A stretch of DNA of 38,313 bases from Saccoglossus kowalevskii (lineage: Eukaryota > Hemichordata > Enteropneusta > Harrimaniidae): NCBI RefSeq assembly GCF_000003605.2, contig NW_003145785.1:191907-230219 (forward strand). The letters run 5' to 3'. Shown in pieces: positions 24,500 to 35,010 of this stretch (position 1 is the stretch's first letter; every line of letters begins with the position of its first letter). A program made the translations under genes and the position numbers. Below the pieces are notes generated by a model, which had not been told where the DNA came from, did no database searches, and was given only the letters and a program-made list of their open reading frames with translations.

Positions 24500-24545
24500 A
24501 TTATGTCAGACAGACGGTCAGACACACAGACAGAATCCATAACGC
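24500..24545. repeat. Degenerate GACAGACGG-type repeat fragment
   Basis: CAGACAGACGGTCAGACACA followed by CAGACAG resembles the 3' part of the dispersed repeat type at 12284-12640. It sits inside a 95-codon plus-strand ORF (24434-24721) and accounts for that ORF's DRRSDTQTES segment, one reason not to call the ORF a gene. Confidence 0.4.
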
Positions 24546-24721
24546 GAGTCCTCATTTCAGAGTACGTCTATCAAAGGCTAATAAACATTTATAGAGTGAA
24601 TGCATTGTACGCCCAATGTCGCCCATCCACATATGTTAATGCAACTTGTATCAAACATGCACCATACATTAACTGCTGCCCGCTGAACCAAAAATTTGCA
24701 TTCTTAAACATGTACTGTTAA

Positions 24722-26400
24722 TTTCAAAGTCAAAAATTATTAAAAGTATACTGCATAAAAATATTCAAGACTTTTTGATAAAAGGGATGCCAAATTTATG
24801 TTCTTATAAAATATCAAATTTATTTAACTGATCTCAATTTGAATGTTTTCTAGCCAAAGGCTTAAAGATAAATTAAATGACTATTATCAAGTCACCCGCA
24901 AGATATCATATACGTGGCCATAATTTAAAAAAAAAAAAAAATCATTCAAAGCATTGTTTTTAACTAAGTGTAGATTTTAAATTTACAGTTAAAAAATACA
25001 GATTTACAAAGAAAATATTTACAAAGGTAAATACAAGCACAAGAACAAACAAAAGACACAAGTATGTACAAGGAGTAAACAAATTAAACACCATGACAGG
25101 AACAAACCTAACCAGCTAGGCTGCAATTTCCAGCAAATCTAACATGCACATGATAGTATAATTGCGCGAGGCATTGTGCCATGTACGTCTCAATAGGAAT
25201 ACAATGTAGAATATACTTAAATAATTATAAATGCAGAATGGTCAACACATCACGTCAAGTTAAATCATAATATTCTCGTTGCCTCAAGTTACACAGAGAC
25301 AGTCTTGCCGTTTCATTGTTCATCTAAACCAATCGAAATAAAGCAGAGACGTGTCCATCATGTAAACTACAATCTCAATGCACCTAGCTAGCCATTGACA
25401 CTTCGTAACGATATGCTTTACTTGCTTCAAAATATCAATGGTGCAAAAAAAAAAAAAAAATAGGAATAACGTGTATGACTGTTTCTTTGCCCAGCAGAAA
25501 AGTGTTGATATTATCTCCAGAAATGTTAGAAACAGGAAAGAAAACGAGCAAAAATCATGTATAGAGTCGCTGAATTCACAGAGAAAACTAGACTACGGGG
25601 ACAGACAAAGGCAAATAATATCATTTATTGTATAAGCTGGGAGGCCGACTACGTCAACGCATACAGTGTAGTGCCGTCGTTTTTTGTGTGTAACAGTCAT
25701 AAAAACTGAAAAAATACAGGGATGAAAACGTTTGTTGAATAAAAATTTCTCATGGCATATGTTCGTTTAGCTCAACGAACAGACACGACAGACTGATCAA
25801 TTGATAATGGACATGATAATTTCAGGTTGCAAGAACGTGCTCTGGAAGTTTAAATGGGGTGATGGACACATAGCGGATTTGTTTACGTGTTTGTCAACAA
25901 CACCACTGTTTTCTCACTAAATCGTTTCCCCCAGATTTAACACTGGATGATTTAGTGACAACTTTATTCAACTCTAGTATAAAACTAAATTGAGATAAAT
26001 GTACTCCCTTAGCACTTAGCTGCAAAGTACCAAGGTTACTGTATTAGCAGTATTGTTAATGAGAAAGGTGGCCATGACATTCTTATGTATTTGTTTAACT
26101 ATAAAGTAATACCTGTCACAATTCAGCAAATCTACTTGTTATAGAACTTCTGATCAAAGCGCAGTGTACTCAAATGCACAGATTACTCCGATAATGTCGA
26201 TATTTTTAAAACTAAAGCACCAATCAACAAGGTAAATGTGACATGGGGGTGATCGCTTTGGAGGCTTCAATGTTAAAATATTTAATCTTTTCATGTGTGG
26301 GTAACTACTCAAAATTGGACAAAACTATGCTATTGTTCAACATTTTTGCGTACGGATATCGACAGTGTTGCAAGCCGCAGTAGAAAAAAAATAGATTTTT
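24722..26400. other. CpG transition zone, no gene seen
   Basis: CpG rises from about 6 per 600 bp (24001-24600) to about 20 per 600 bp (25201-25800) and then to about 39. Poly-A tracts of 15-17 bases lie near 24929 and 25445. No convincing open frame is seen. Confidence 0.5.
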
Positions 26401-26625
26401 GGATACAACTGTATTTTTTTATACGATTTGTCATTTGTAGATGTCGACGGGACTGACTAAGTTGCAACGCGTAATATCGCAGTCAAGTGACACCCCAACC
26501 AAAAATGCCAGGTCAACTCGAACTGTGAGCCGAGTTGCCGAGTGTGATTGGGGAAAGGGCAATTCGTTCGTCGCTTTAACGGGGAAGTCTGTTGACTTTC
26601 CGGCACGCATTTATCACTGAAAAAC

Positions 26626-26695
26626 TAGTTTACGATAAGTAGGAAATCAGTTCTACGAGTAAGCCTGAATCAGACTGTGGGGTAATCGTAAACTA
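26626..26695. promoter_or_regulatory. 11-bp perfect inverted repeat in the CpG-rich region
   Basis: TAGTTTACGAT (26626-26636) and ATCGTAAACTA (26685-26695) are exact reverse complements 48 bases apart. The arms do not extend further, which argues against a decayed MITE and allows a paired factor-binding site. This is inference only. Confidence 0.35.
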
Positions 26696-26852
26696 TCCGA
26701 CAACGCAGTGTTTCAACTTCGACGTCCCGTTTAAACACTTGGCTAAAGTCGAAGCAACCCGTTCACATCGAGAACAGTGCGTAGTCTGTACTGTACTGCA
26801 CATGGCGACGACGGAAGGGAAAAAAATACACACAAACTTGAATTTAACCTAC

Positions 26853-27000
26853 CTTCATAGGACAGCGGATCCCAGGTTCACATTCTGCTAAAGCTTTTAA
26901 CCGTTTTCTCCGTCACAGAACACGGTAACAGTGAAATTTACAGACATTCCAACACGGCCCTTCGCTCACTGAAGTTTTATCGCAAGACGACTCCGTGAAA
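26853..27000 (-). other. Putative 5' exon of a minus-strand gene (right limit approximate)
   Basis: Read on the minus strand, the segment ends CGCTGTCCTATGAAG and is followed by GTAGGTTAAATT, a good donor (exon end 26853, intron from 26852). It lies in the CpG-rich block, and the CpG-depleted domain begins downstream of it, as expected for a first exon. The only in-frame possibility with a late start is ATG AAG directly before the donor (Met-Lys). Otherwise the exon is untranslated. Another frame reads LAECEPGIRCPMK into the donor but is closed upstream by a TGA. The transcription start is not determined, so the right boundary is a guess. Confidence 0.3.
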
Positions 27001-27410
27001 CTACATGAGGGCCCCTTAAGTTTGCATCAAATAATAAAAGGTATCCCCTTTCTAGTCGCCAAGGTGTCCCGGCAGTACGTGGATCAAAGACATGTTGACG
27101 GCCCACGTTTTTTTTTTTGAAATATTTAAAATTTATGAAGTCATGACCGACGGTGCATAATAATCGACTGTCTACATCGATTATATACTATAAATATTGA
27201 ATGTTCCTAATGCCATTTCAAGATGACGGGGATTAATAAAGATTTTTAAAAATGTTTAAAAAAATAAGAATATTCAAAATGTCAAATGATTTGTTAAAAT
27301 GACAATGTTGAAAGTTACGCGTGAATTGTGTCATGCGAGAATGAAATATTCGTACTATGTATATCTGAGATGTATGATATTGATGGCGATATTTGATATG
27401 TGACGGGATA

Positions 27411-27640
27411 AGTGGGAGGGGCCACTTAGTATACGGGAGCACCCAACAATTTGAGAGGGGAAAACATATCTTTAGTTTTAATTAGTGACAAAGGGCGTGG
27501 TGGGTTAATTTCTTGCGGAGGTTGGTCAGAAAGAAGCGTGGAGCAGAAATCGTAATTTTAACAGTTCGTGGGCGTAGTATCATGCCAAATTTCTGTCCCT
27601 GAGGGCGCGTTATCGCAAACGAGAGGAAGAGTCGTGAGTT
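27411..27640. promoter_or_regulatory. Cluster of GC/CACC-box-like motifs
   Basis: GTGGGAGGGGCCAC (about 27411), AGGGCGTGGTGGG (about 27493), GTGGGCGTAG (about 27569) and GAGGGCGCG (about 27601) are Sp1/KLF-like words within about 230 bp, 500-800 bp upstream of the 5' exon candidate on the minus strand. The cluster fits proximal regulatory DNA. A 70-codon minus-strand frame over the same interval is not recognised. Confidence 0.3.
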
Positions 27641-29225
27641 GGATGTCCAGCCCGATTCTAAGTTCCTTGCTTCACGAAATGCGCTTAAATACATAGGTTC
27701 TCAACGCGAACATCAGTACCTCCACGGTGCAGACCACATAACACGCGATCAAACATACACAGTCTGGCCGCAATTTATTACAACTACCTTTATGGGACGC
27801 ACAGAGAGTAACAGGAACGTCCGGGTTTATGAATAATTGTCGCAATCGTCCCAGGTGTTCCGCGGAGAAAAGTATAAATCTGTCAAAAGCAGGTTAGCAT
27901 TTTTACGGCATCGCCCTAAATTTTAGGGTGACCTGTCGGGGTCAACTCAAATTCCTCGCTGTGTTACATGTATTTATTTATATCGGTAGTTGAAGATATG
28001 CTCAGCTGCGTTTGAATAGAAAGTTCGGCGGATCTGACAGAAGCGCAGATGGCCCAGGAAGTGACCCTTTGTCCATCGACTATTTGCGTCATCCTCACAA
28101 ACAAATAGATAAATTTCCGAATGGAAAGCAGCAAGCGTTCAATCGCAGTTAGCACCCCCTAGGTAGCTATAAATGAATTTAAACATTGGATTGACATATA
28201 AATTAACATATCATAGATCTTTCTTTCTAATTGAATTTACAAAATAACTTATATCACTCTGCCAGATATGAAAGTCATATTACATTGTGGGTGTTCATTG
28301 TTTCACGACGACACACTTAGGATAAGCTATTTACCTCCATGGTAAGAGGGCGGAACTGCATAGATTAGCATTTAACGTCCCGCTAACAAGTGGCTCTTTT
28401 TTACGATGCAAGTTGACCCGCGGTGGTACCATTCAGCAACAACACCTTCGTGTTCACTTGCGCGTTAGTCTAATAAATGCGAACGTCGTACACGTGCTTC
28501 AAAGGAATCGAGGCCCAGTTTGTGTTCCGGTGTGTTTAAGCTTCGAATGCACATGATCGCATCAATAGTGAGCGGGCGAGGCCGGGCCGGGCTTTAAAGG
28601 CACCATGCGTTCATTGCAAATGTAACTAATCACTCAATGAAAGCACGCGTTGATGAATTCCAATGAATCATGTACATATCCTTATACTACACTTGTATTG
28701 TTCCAGAGTCAGTGATGAGAGGAAGGAACTCGGGAAGGGACTCATCGCGATAAACGGTGCGTTGCAAACACAGACAAAAACGATCAATAGAAAGAAAGGG
28801 GTTGGGCCATTTAGAAAAAAAAAATGTTCTTTTATAATAGACAGCGTTATTATTTTAAGATCACCCCTTAGCCTTATTTACCCGTCCCTAAGTATTGTTG
28901 CACCAGCCGAAAAAAAATGGGCATAGGATTATCCTGTCACACGGTCCTTTATGTTGCTTCAATTTCCTACTGGTGAAATATCCAATAATCAAAGCAAAAT
29001 TTTGCTGGAATTATGTAGCAAAAAATATATTTTGTTTGTTTGTTAGTAATTTCTTTCCAACATCATCAATGCTATGTGATGTCATAATTAAAGCATGCAC
29101 CTGAAACAAATTCTGAGGGAAATTACAGGATATTGCGTCATTGGTAGTAGACTTGCATGCAGTATTTTCTTGTAACATTGTTACGCTTGTAACATAATGA
29201 TACATATGACTTTTATCAAACATGT
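27641..29225. other. CpG-rich presumed intergenic stretch, no gene seen
   Basis: A TATAAAT word lies near 27871. A palindrome CCCTAAATTTTAGGG near 27914-27928 is followed by TGACCTGTCGGGGTCA, two nuclear-receptor-like half-sites. GGGCGAGGCCGGGCCGGGC lies near 28563. A 63-codon minus-strand frame (27964-28155) has mixed codons but matches no known family. None of these can be tied to a transcript. Confidence 0.4.
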
Positions 29226-29301
29226 GGGAGATAATGTCGGCCCCTTGTGTATGAGAAATGATACATTCTTAAACACTTACAGGAAGGCCGACAATATCCC
29301 G
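29226..29301. repeat. Inverted repeat around TGTCGGCC
   Basis: GGGAGATAATGTCGGCC near 29226 and the reverse complement of GGCCGACAATATCCC (about 29286-29300) match over most of 15-17 positions, with about 40 bases between. A minus-strand GTAAGTGT donor word lies in the loop. It may be a small decayed element. Confidence 0.4.
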
Positions 29302-29741
29302 ATGTTTTGATAGTCGTGTTTATCTTTATGTTACAAGCACCCGTGTTATGACCTCACTATCTTCGTTATGCGGATCAACGCTGTTCTTACACTAAAAGTG
29401 AAGACTATTTTCAACGAAAAATAAAAGATCTTGACTCAAGTGACAGTAAAAACTGCAAAGAAGAAATTCAACATTAACACCAAGAAGGCCGAATGTATGT
29501 TAATATATCAGAAATTAACCAACTTTGAATGGATTACTTTATATAAAAAAAATAACAGCACATCAATAAACGCGCTCAAAAAGAGCATCTAACAAGTTGG
29601 ATTCAGGGAGTTGGATTCCCGGGTTGGATTACATCAGATAAAACTGTAGACAAAAAAAAGTATCATGTTTTATCACACGTATTACTGTTTGAACTGTGAT
29701 TTCTTCTGTGTCTATTTGAACAAACTGTCACAGAGACACCC

Positions 29742-29879
29742 ATGTCGGATGTAAACGCAGCCGGCGGACGTGAAAATATTAACTTGAACGTCTGTATATA
29801 CCTCAGATTAGAGGCTCAAATATGCGCCTCGGGTATTCCGTCTTCTATTGCCCGTCCGATATCCGATTACGCGGAGTAA
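29742..29879 (+). CDS. Unrecognised 45-codon ORF
   Basis: An ATG-initiated frame of 45 codons begins MSDVNAAGGRENINLNV and ends ARPISDYAE, then TAA. The frame is open 15 codons further upstream to a TGA. Codon choice is mixed and GC-rich compared with the left region, but stop codons are rarer in CpG-rich DNA, so a frame this long is expected by chance. TGTCACAG just upstream could act as an acceptor. No signal peptide, membrane segment or motif is seen. Confidence 0.15.
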   Translation: MSDVNAAGGRENINLNVCIYLRLEAQICASGIPSSIARPISDYAE

Positions 29880-31443
29880 TACCGACTGATTCCAGTGATT
29901 TTACACCTACTTTGACGGAGACAGGGGGTCACAAGTCTCACGACCTAGAGTAGTTCGCCCTCAACTGCAAAATGAAAAAATGAATCAATCGTTCAAAAGT
30001 GCAGAAAGTAGTTTAAAAACCACGATTCCAGACATGGCACAACGTGAACCATAGATACTTGAATATTTAAGTATGACATATGGAAGAAAATACATAATGT
30101 TCAATGTTGTTCGTTGATACTGCGTGTTGGTGCACGATTTGGATACAATTGTTCGTATTCCGTAATGTTCAATGATAAATGAAATATACTAATATATTTT
30201 GTTCAGCTATAGTTATTGTACGTCCCGAAACAATCAGTGCACATGCGCACGAAGATTCTAATTCTCTAACCAATATTCAGTCAGACACATGTTACTATAA
30301 CAACGTATTTAGTAGTTGCATGGTAACTCATAATCGAACGTATTTATCACCGTTAATTCGTTGTGTCGTTACAGGAAGCTGTTGACAGAACGCTGACCTG
30401 CAGCATCAATGTCGTTAATTATGAAGCAACATTTTTAAAAAGTTCTCGAACATATTGCATCGTGACCCCTTGAGCGCCGCAATAATTTTCGCCAAAATTT
30501 GGATGCAGCGTTTTGCAAGTTACTGTGTTTTCTGTAATTTATATTGTATTAATTTATGTATTATTGTTTGGCTAAGCGTGCATGGTTTCTTATTGGCTAC
30601 ATATTGATGAACACATTTACAAACAATTACATTTTGTATACGGGCTTATTTCGTGAAAGTTGACATTTCCGCTCCAAAAACGAAATGTAACATTTTTGTA
30701 GGATAAATGCGCTTACAAAACTGAAGTTCATGTATTACTTCGTTAGAAAAAAACAATTTTTATAGCATGGCAAATATTAAATACAATTAAACACAAATAT
30801 GTTTTTTCTCATGTTACTCAGGCTCGTACTGTTAGAATATACTTGGTGGTAATTGAGAGCGATGGTTCATCCCCTAGACATGAATATTAGTGCTTAAGTT
30901 TTCGAAAGGGCTGGTGTTTCGGAGGGTAATGCCTGAAAGAAAAAACAACAACACAGAAATTCATTCTTTCTTGTTTGGGTCTGAGGTATAAAAATGATTC
31001 AACTCATTGAGCTCCAAAGTCAAAATCCTCTGTACAATTGTTTTCAGACATTTTGATCGAAATCTGTAGCTAGTTAGATTATGCCCATTTGGTCAAAAAT
31101 AACAAGCAAAAGTAACCATTTGAACCATTTATGAACTCTACAAAATTATCAAACATATTTGCTGAGATAATCTCTGCAAGAATAAGCTACAGCCTCGGGG
31201 TGCATATTTTTGTCATATTCTCGCCGTCATGTCGATGTATATACTGCTTTTTTTTTTTCGTTGCAACGTGACCCAAATAAAGAGTGCAAGTATTCAAATG
31301 TGTGCACAACAGCTAAAAAAGCGGTAGACGTTTTTTTTTTTATTTCATCGCCGTCAGTTATAATTTTTTTCAAAATCCCTTCATCGCAATAACGTTCGTT
31401 GGCTGGAAATAATCTAAACTCGTGACACTAGATTATATTTCAG
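29880..31443. other. Presumed intergenic stretch, no gene seen
   Basis: Short direct repeats of TAATGTTCAATG occur near 30095 and 30162. A near NRF-1-type GCACATGCGCAC word lies near 30239. Several T runs occur at 31250 and 31331. No convincing open frame is present. Confidence 0.45.
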
Positions 31444-31779
31444 TCAAAGTCGAGGTGTCGATGCAGCCTTATTTTCACTAAAAATGTAGATGAATCGTAC
31501 GAAATCCTAACGCCCCGAGCATGTTTATTGTTCGCAAAGATTGTATTGCGGATTGCATCTAATATTCAAACCCCGGGTGTCGCCAAACTACCTATAAATT
31601 TAATTTCCACAAGTCCTCAAATCGGTCTCATGACGTCACGGTGCTCTCATCTTAAGGTGATCTTCCAATATGAAGCCATCGACTGGGAGGTCACCGTACT
31701 CGGTATTTTAAAGGTTAGCGCCCACGTACCAACGTATATTCAGAGAAAACGTTCGAAAATGTTCATTATGTTACCATGA
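31444..31779 (+). CDS. Candidate exon in a 111-codon open frame, unrecognised
   Basis: A strong acceptor, GATTATATTTCAG, is followed by 111 codons open to a TGA. The frame begins SKSRCRCSLIFTKNVDES and contains QYEAIDWEVTVLGILKV. Possible donors inside are AAG|GTGATC (exon end 31656) and AAG|GTTAGC (exon end 31713). No ATG lies near the start, so it could only be an internal or terminal exon. A CRE (TGACGTCA, 31631-31638) and an RFX-like word (31770) lie in or just past it, which argues equally for regulatory DNA. No family was recognised. Confidence 0.18.
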   Translation, partial: SKSRCRCSLIFTKNVDESYEILTPRACLLFAKIVLRIASNIQTPGVAKLPINLISTSPQIGLMTSRCSHLKVIFQYEAIDWEVTVLGILKVSAHVPTYIQRKRSKMFIMLP

Positions 31780-31783
31780 CAAC
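31770..31783. promoter_or_regulatory. RFX X-box-like palindrome
   Basis: GTTACCATGACAAC fits the X-box consensus. It lies in CpG-rich DNA about 140 bases right of a perfect CRE (TGACGTCA, 31631-31638). Together they resemble a regulatory module, but no adjacent transcript is identified. Confidence 0.35.
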
Positions 31784-32137
31784 GGAAATTACACCATTCA
31801 ATATCCGATTACTGCCACCCTCTCTGCGGAAATAATAATGCCTATATCCGCCGTTGAAAAACACTGACGTGCATGACGACGATATGGCTATTTGTATGAA
31901 TATAGAGGGGGGTATTGTCACATAATTAAATACTTTTTCTTATTTTGAAACAATGAAAATATTAATTATTTTCGATAATATGTGTCATATACTGCTGCCT
32001 TGAATATTTCAAAAAAAAAAAACATTTGTAGGTATTTTTAAATCATTCTTTTTGTTCCCAGATTTCATGTGATTTATTTTATCATTCTAAGAATAACAAC
32101 GTTTGCTAAACACGAACCGTGATCTTTACTACACGTA

Positions 32138-32336
32138 ACGCCCTCTAGCGACAAAGTTTTTCAGTGACGTAAATGGGTGAAACTTTGCAGCATCTATATT
32201 ATTTTTATCTAAAGTCCTCTGGCGATAAAAATAATATTTGTGGACATATTTACTATGTTACAACTACGAACGATTGTACAACCAAAAACATTCTACTTGA
32301 ATGACGTCACAGAAGAGTTTCGTCGCTAGAGGGCGT
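32138..32336. mobile_element. MITE with ACGCCCTCTAGCGAC termini
   Basis: The left end ACGCCCTCTAGCGAC (32138-32152) is the exact reverse complement of the right end GTCGCTAGAGGGCGT (32322-32336). Pairing continues imperfectly inward to TGACGTAA (32165-32172) and TGACGTCA (32302-32309), giving arms of about 38 bp. The 199-bp element has no coding frame. Both arms carry a CRE-like core, so each insertion would bring two CREB/ATF-type sites. An internal CCTCTGGCGATA resembles the terminus. Confidence 0.8.
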
Positions 32337-32386
32337 GGTTATTTAACAATAGGATAGTCAATATGAAATTACTTACAAGATTGTAC

Positions 32387-32513
32387 CTGATTGGCTACCC
32401 CCGCTAACATTTAACGGTCAGACCAATCAGAATGCAGCTTGTTTGCTGTCATTTTTTTGACGTATCAAAATTTGCCTTATATACATGTTTCGACTCAACT
32501 GGAGAAATGATCA
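32387..32513 (+). promoter_or_regulatory. CCAAT-CCAAT-TATA promoter-like cluster
   Basis: CTGATTGGCTAC (32387-32398) and ACCAATCAG (32422-32430) are two consensus NF-Y CCAAT boxes in opposite orientation. A TTATATAC box follows at 32477-32484. The spacing resembles a classical RNA polymerase II promoter firing to the right. The first ATG (32507) lies only about 30 bases past the TATA, too near to have a leader, and reads just 14 codons before TAA, with a weak GTAAAT donor word overlapping that stop. The product of any transcript is therefore unknown. Confidence 0.3.
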
Positions 32514-33459
32514 TGTTGAAATTCCAGAAGAGGCAGCAAATATGCCGGTAAATGTGGACCACTTTTACTAGCTAGTAGTGTTGCACATGTAACAAATTAA
32601 GAGAGAGAAACTAAATAAGGCTCGTTCGCGAGAATTCAGCCTAATAAATGACGGCAAAAAATCCGATCACAATGTTTTGTTTCAAAACAGTTTCCATGAA
32701 AATGCATGTCAAATTAGAGTCAACAATAATTGCCCATGTATCTTACAACTGTTTTCAGTATATGCATCTGAACGAAATAATTGCATATGATAGATTTTAC
32801 CAGAATCAAACACTATGGAACTTTCTGTTTTCCATATTGCGAAATTCTTTCGTTTTTATGGAGATGGTGTGAAATCATATTTATTAAGGTTATTGTCCAT
32901 ACATAAACAATACCATTTTATTTACCTTCTTTGACTCATAATTCAAGACAAAAGTTAACGATAAATGTGCGACTTGTGCCATGCATTCTTCTCCATGTAT
33001 AATTAAATATCAATTTCAAGAAGACGATATCTACGACAGATCCAAATATACAAGTTTGTAATTCATTTGCAAATTGAAGCATTAATCATGCTTTCATTCA
33101 TGACCACGTATGAATCACTTTCAGGCATATTTGTTAAAACTCAAAATGATCCAACAATAAACAATTTCAGCTTCACTTAACACATTCGTCTGAGTACGTC
33201 ACCAAAACGCCATGTTGTTTATGGAGTGACAAGACACACCACCAAACATCACATCACAACTATTTAGCCAAATGTTGCTGACTTGAAGGACCTCGATAGT
33301 CAATCTGTGTCGTGACCAGTGTCCAACCATGGACCTACTCTCCTGAAACGAAATGTGTTTTTTTTGAAACTTTAATCTTAATGTTCATTCTGTGTTGGCA
33401 GGTCCGTGGTCCAACCCAGTAACTGACTGCACGTAAAACCGATGACGATGACGTAATGG
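32514..33459. other. Presumed intergenic stretch, no gene seen
   Basis: The 74-codon frame at 32648-32872 is unrecognised. A YY1-like CGCCATGTTG word lies near 33209. Nothing else is noted. Confidence 0.4.
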
Positions 33460-33782
33460 AATAGACCATTTTCCGTTCACAGCAAGATCCCGCGTTATGC
33501 GTTAAACCGAACATCGCGTGATCTTCGACAAACGCGAAAGTTTTTGGGTGGAATATTTTCATGCTTAATAATGTGCTGTATTCATTTATGATGTCTAATT
33601 TCGATGAAGTAGGGGTATTCAAACGCAATATTTCCCTGTCATAGATCGGTCTTTCGATGTGAGCTACGAAATAAAGAAATTCGAGTTCAAAATCAAATCA
33701 TTCGATTTTTGCGGCAGACGTTCGGCAAGCGTCTTTTCACGCAACCCGCGTGATCTCGCAGTTGAACGGAAAATCATCTATT
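33460..33782. mobile_element. MITE with AATAGA..ATTTTCCGTTCA termini
   Basis: AATAGACCATTTTCCGTTCA at the left matches AATAGATGATTTTCCGTTCA, the reverse complement of the right end (33763-33782), at 18 of 20 positions. Pairing continues imperfectly through a GAGATCACGCG-like segment, giving arms of about 45 bp. The element is 323 bp, very rich in CpG (ATCGCGTGATC, CCCGCGTGATC) and non-coding. High CpG suggests recent insertion, an unmethylated location, or both. Confidence 0.75.
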
Positions 33783-34872
33783 GAACATCACGCAATGAAA
33801 TAATAATGAATTCAAGGCAGACATGGTAAAGTAAATATTGTACTCCGCAAGTGAACTTATACTACGTGCGTGACTCAAACCGACGCACTAAATGGCTTAG
33901 CTACTTCAAACCAGAAAACCTAGAAATGTAAACTGTCTTCTTCCGCCTTTCATGTTTTTAAAATACCATGTCACAACTTATCGGGGACACGCGCCATGTT
34001 GTCATAAGATTTATTCCCCATGGAGTATATTACAGAAATGCTTGCACAATCAATATCAGTTGAGCGTTGTATTAATAGCAGCATGATTCGTTAGTTTTCA
34101 AAACCGTCTTAGATTATCTCTAAGTTGCTCCCTTGGCACGTTGTGAGAGAGTTTTAACTAAATATCAGATATATTATCCAATAACCTAGGGAGACATATA
34201 TTACTCCAGATTGGATGCGTGATGTACTGTGTTTTTTTTTTTTTGGGTGATGTTCGTTGCATTTATAACAGGTGTTTTTTTTGTTTCAATCTCCGTAAAC
34301 CTCCCTAAAGTAAGATTGTGTTCTGAAAGATTATTTCCTTGTCGACGGGATTCTGATCTGTCCACATTGTCCAATCAACGAGAGTGAATAGTAAGGTCAG
34401 GATATGCAGCTGCGGGGAGGGTGGGAGTAATCTAGCCTACAGCGCTGATCGACATTTATTTCGATGTCTATTACCCGTAACGCAAAAGTGTCGAATAAAT
34501 AAAATGTATGATATTCGTACACAATCCCTATATCACGAGCTGTGGTTTCATTTAAAATATCCGACTTCTAATACGTATGTACACATTAGGTGAGAAGGGT
34601 TGAAAAGAAGGGACAGGGATATATTACTACTATCCTAATTTAATGAATATTCGTGATCCCCATTATGACCGATAACTGACATATCCAATGGGGGGGGGGA
34701 ATCAAGATAACATGGTAAACTCAAACTGTGAAGAGTGTTTTTTTTTTTTTTTTAAATGTAAATATTTATTATTTAGAAATAATTTGAGCATAGAAATGTA
34801 TGATATATAAATAATTACCGTGAAAGATGATTATAATATATGTTACCATATTGCTATGTGCAAACCGCATTG
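33783..34872. other. Presumed intergenic stretch, no gene seen
   Basis: A YY1-like GCGCCATGTTGTC word lies near 33991. Homopolymer runs occur: T near 34232-34244, G10 at 34690-34699 and T near 34739-34754. Coding evidence is absent. Confidence 0.4.
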
Positions 34873-34988
34873 CATCACATAGTGTTTGGCATCATATAAC
34901 AATGAATGGACATCACAATACGGCGACTCACAGTGCAATGAACGAACATTATAATATGGTAAGTAGACGTCACAGTATGATGATTACC
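34873..34988. repeat. Diverged 21-bp tandem repeat
   Basis: Units beginning CATCAC, CATCAT, CATCAC, CATTAT and CGTCAC start at 34873, 34890, 34911, 34947 and 34968. Most spacings are 21 bp, with one inserted 15-bp piece. The similarity is weak but ordered. It creates His/Asn-rich wording in an otherwise unremarkable 104-codon plus-strand frame (34827-35141). Confidence 0.5.
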
Positions 34989-35010
34989 AATGGGCTTCCC
35001 ATTAAAAACC

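Larger units (their letters stand above)
26401..27110 (-). promoter_or_regulatory. CpG-rich putative promoter region
   Basis: About 39 CpG occur in 26401-27000, five or more times the density in the left 24 kb. The interval has an inverted CCAAT (GATTGGGG near 26549), an 11-bp perfect inverted repeat and a splice-donor-bounded 5' exon candidate on the minus strand. No TATA box is obvious at the expected place. CpG-rich TATA-less promoters are common in animals. The minus orientation rests on the donor and on the CpG-depleted body lying to the left; a divergent plus-strand promoter is not excluded. Confidence 0.4.

Noticed and set aside
24434-24721. 95-codon plus-strand ORF beginning MKKTHYLSLYQ
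   Set aside because: It runs through a degenerate GACAGACGG repeat, has no recognisable domain and lies in CpG-poor presumed intron.
27964-28155. 63-codon minus-strand ORF in the CpG-rich upstream region
   Set aside because: Codon use is varied, but stops are rare in CpG-rich DNA; no family, promoter or splice evidence was found.
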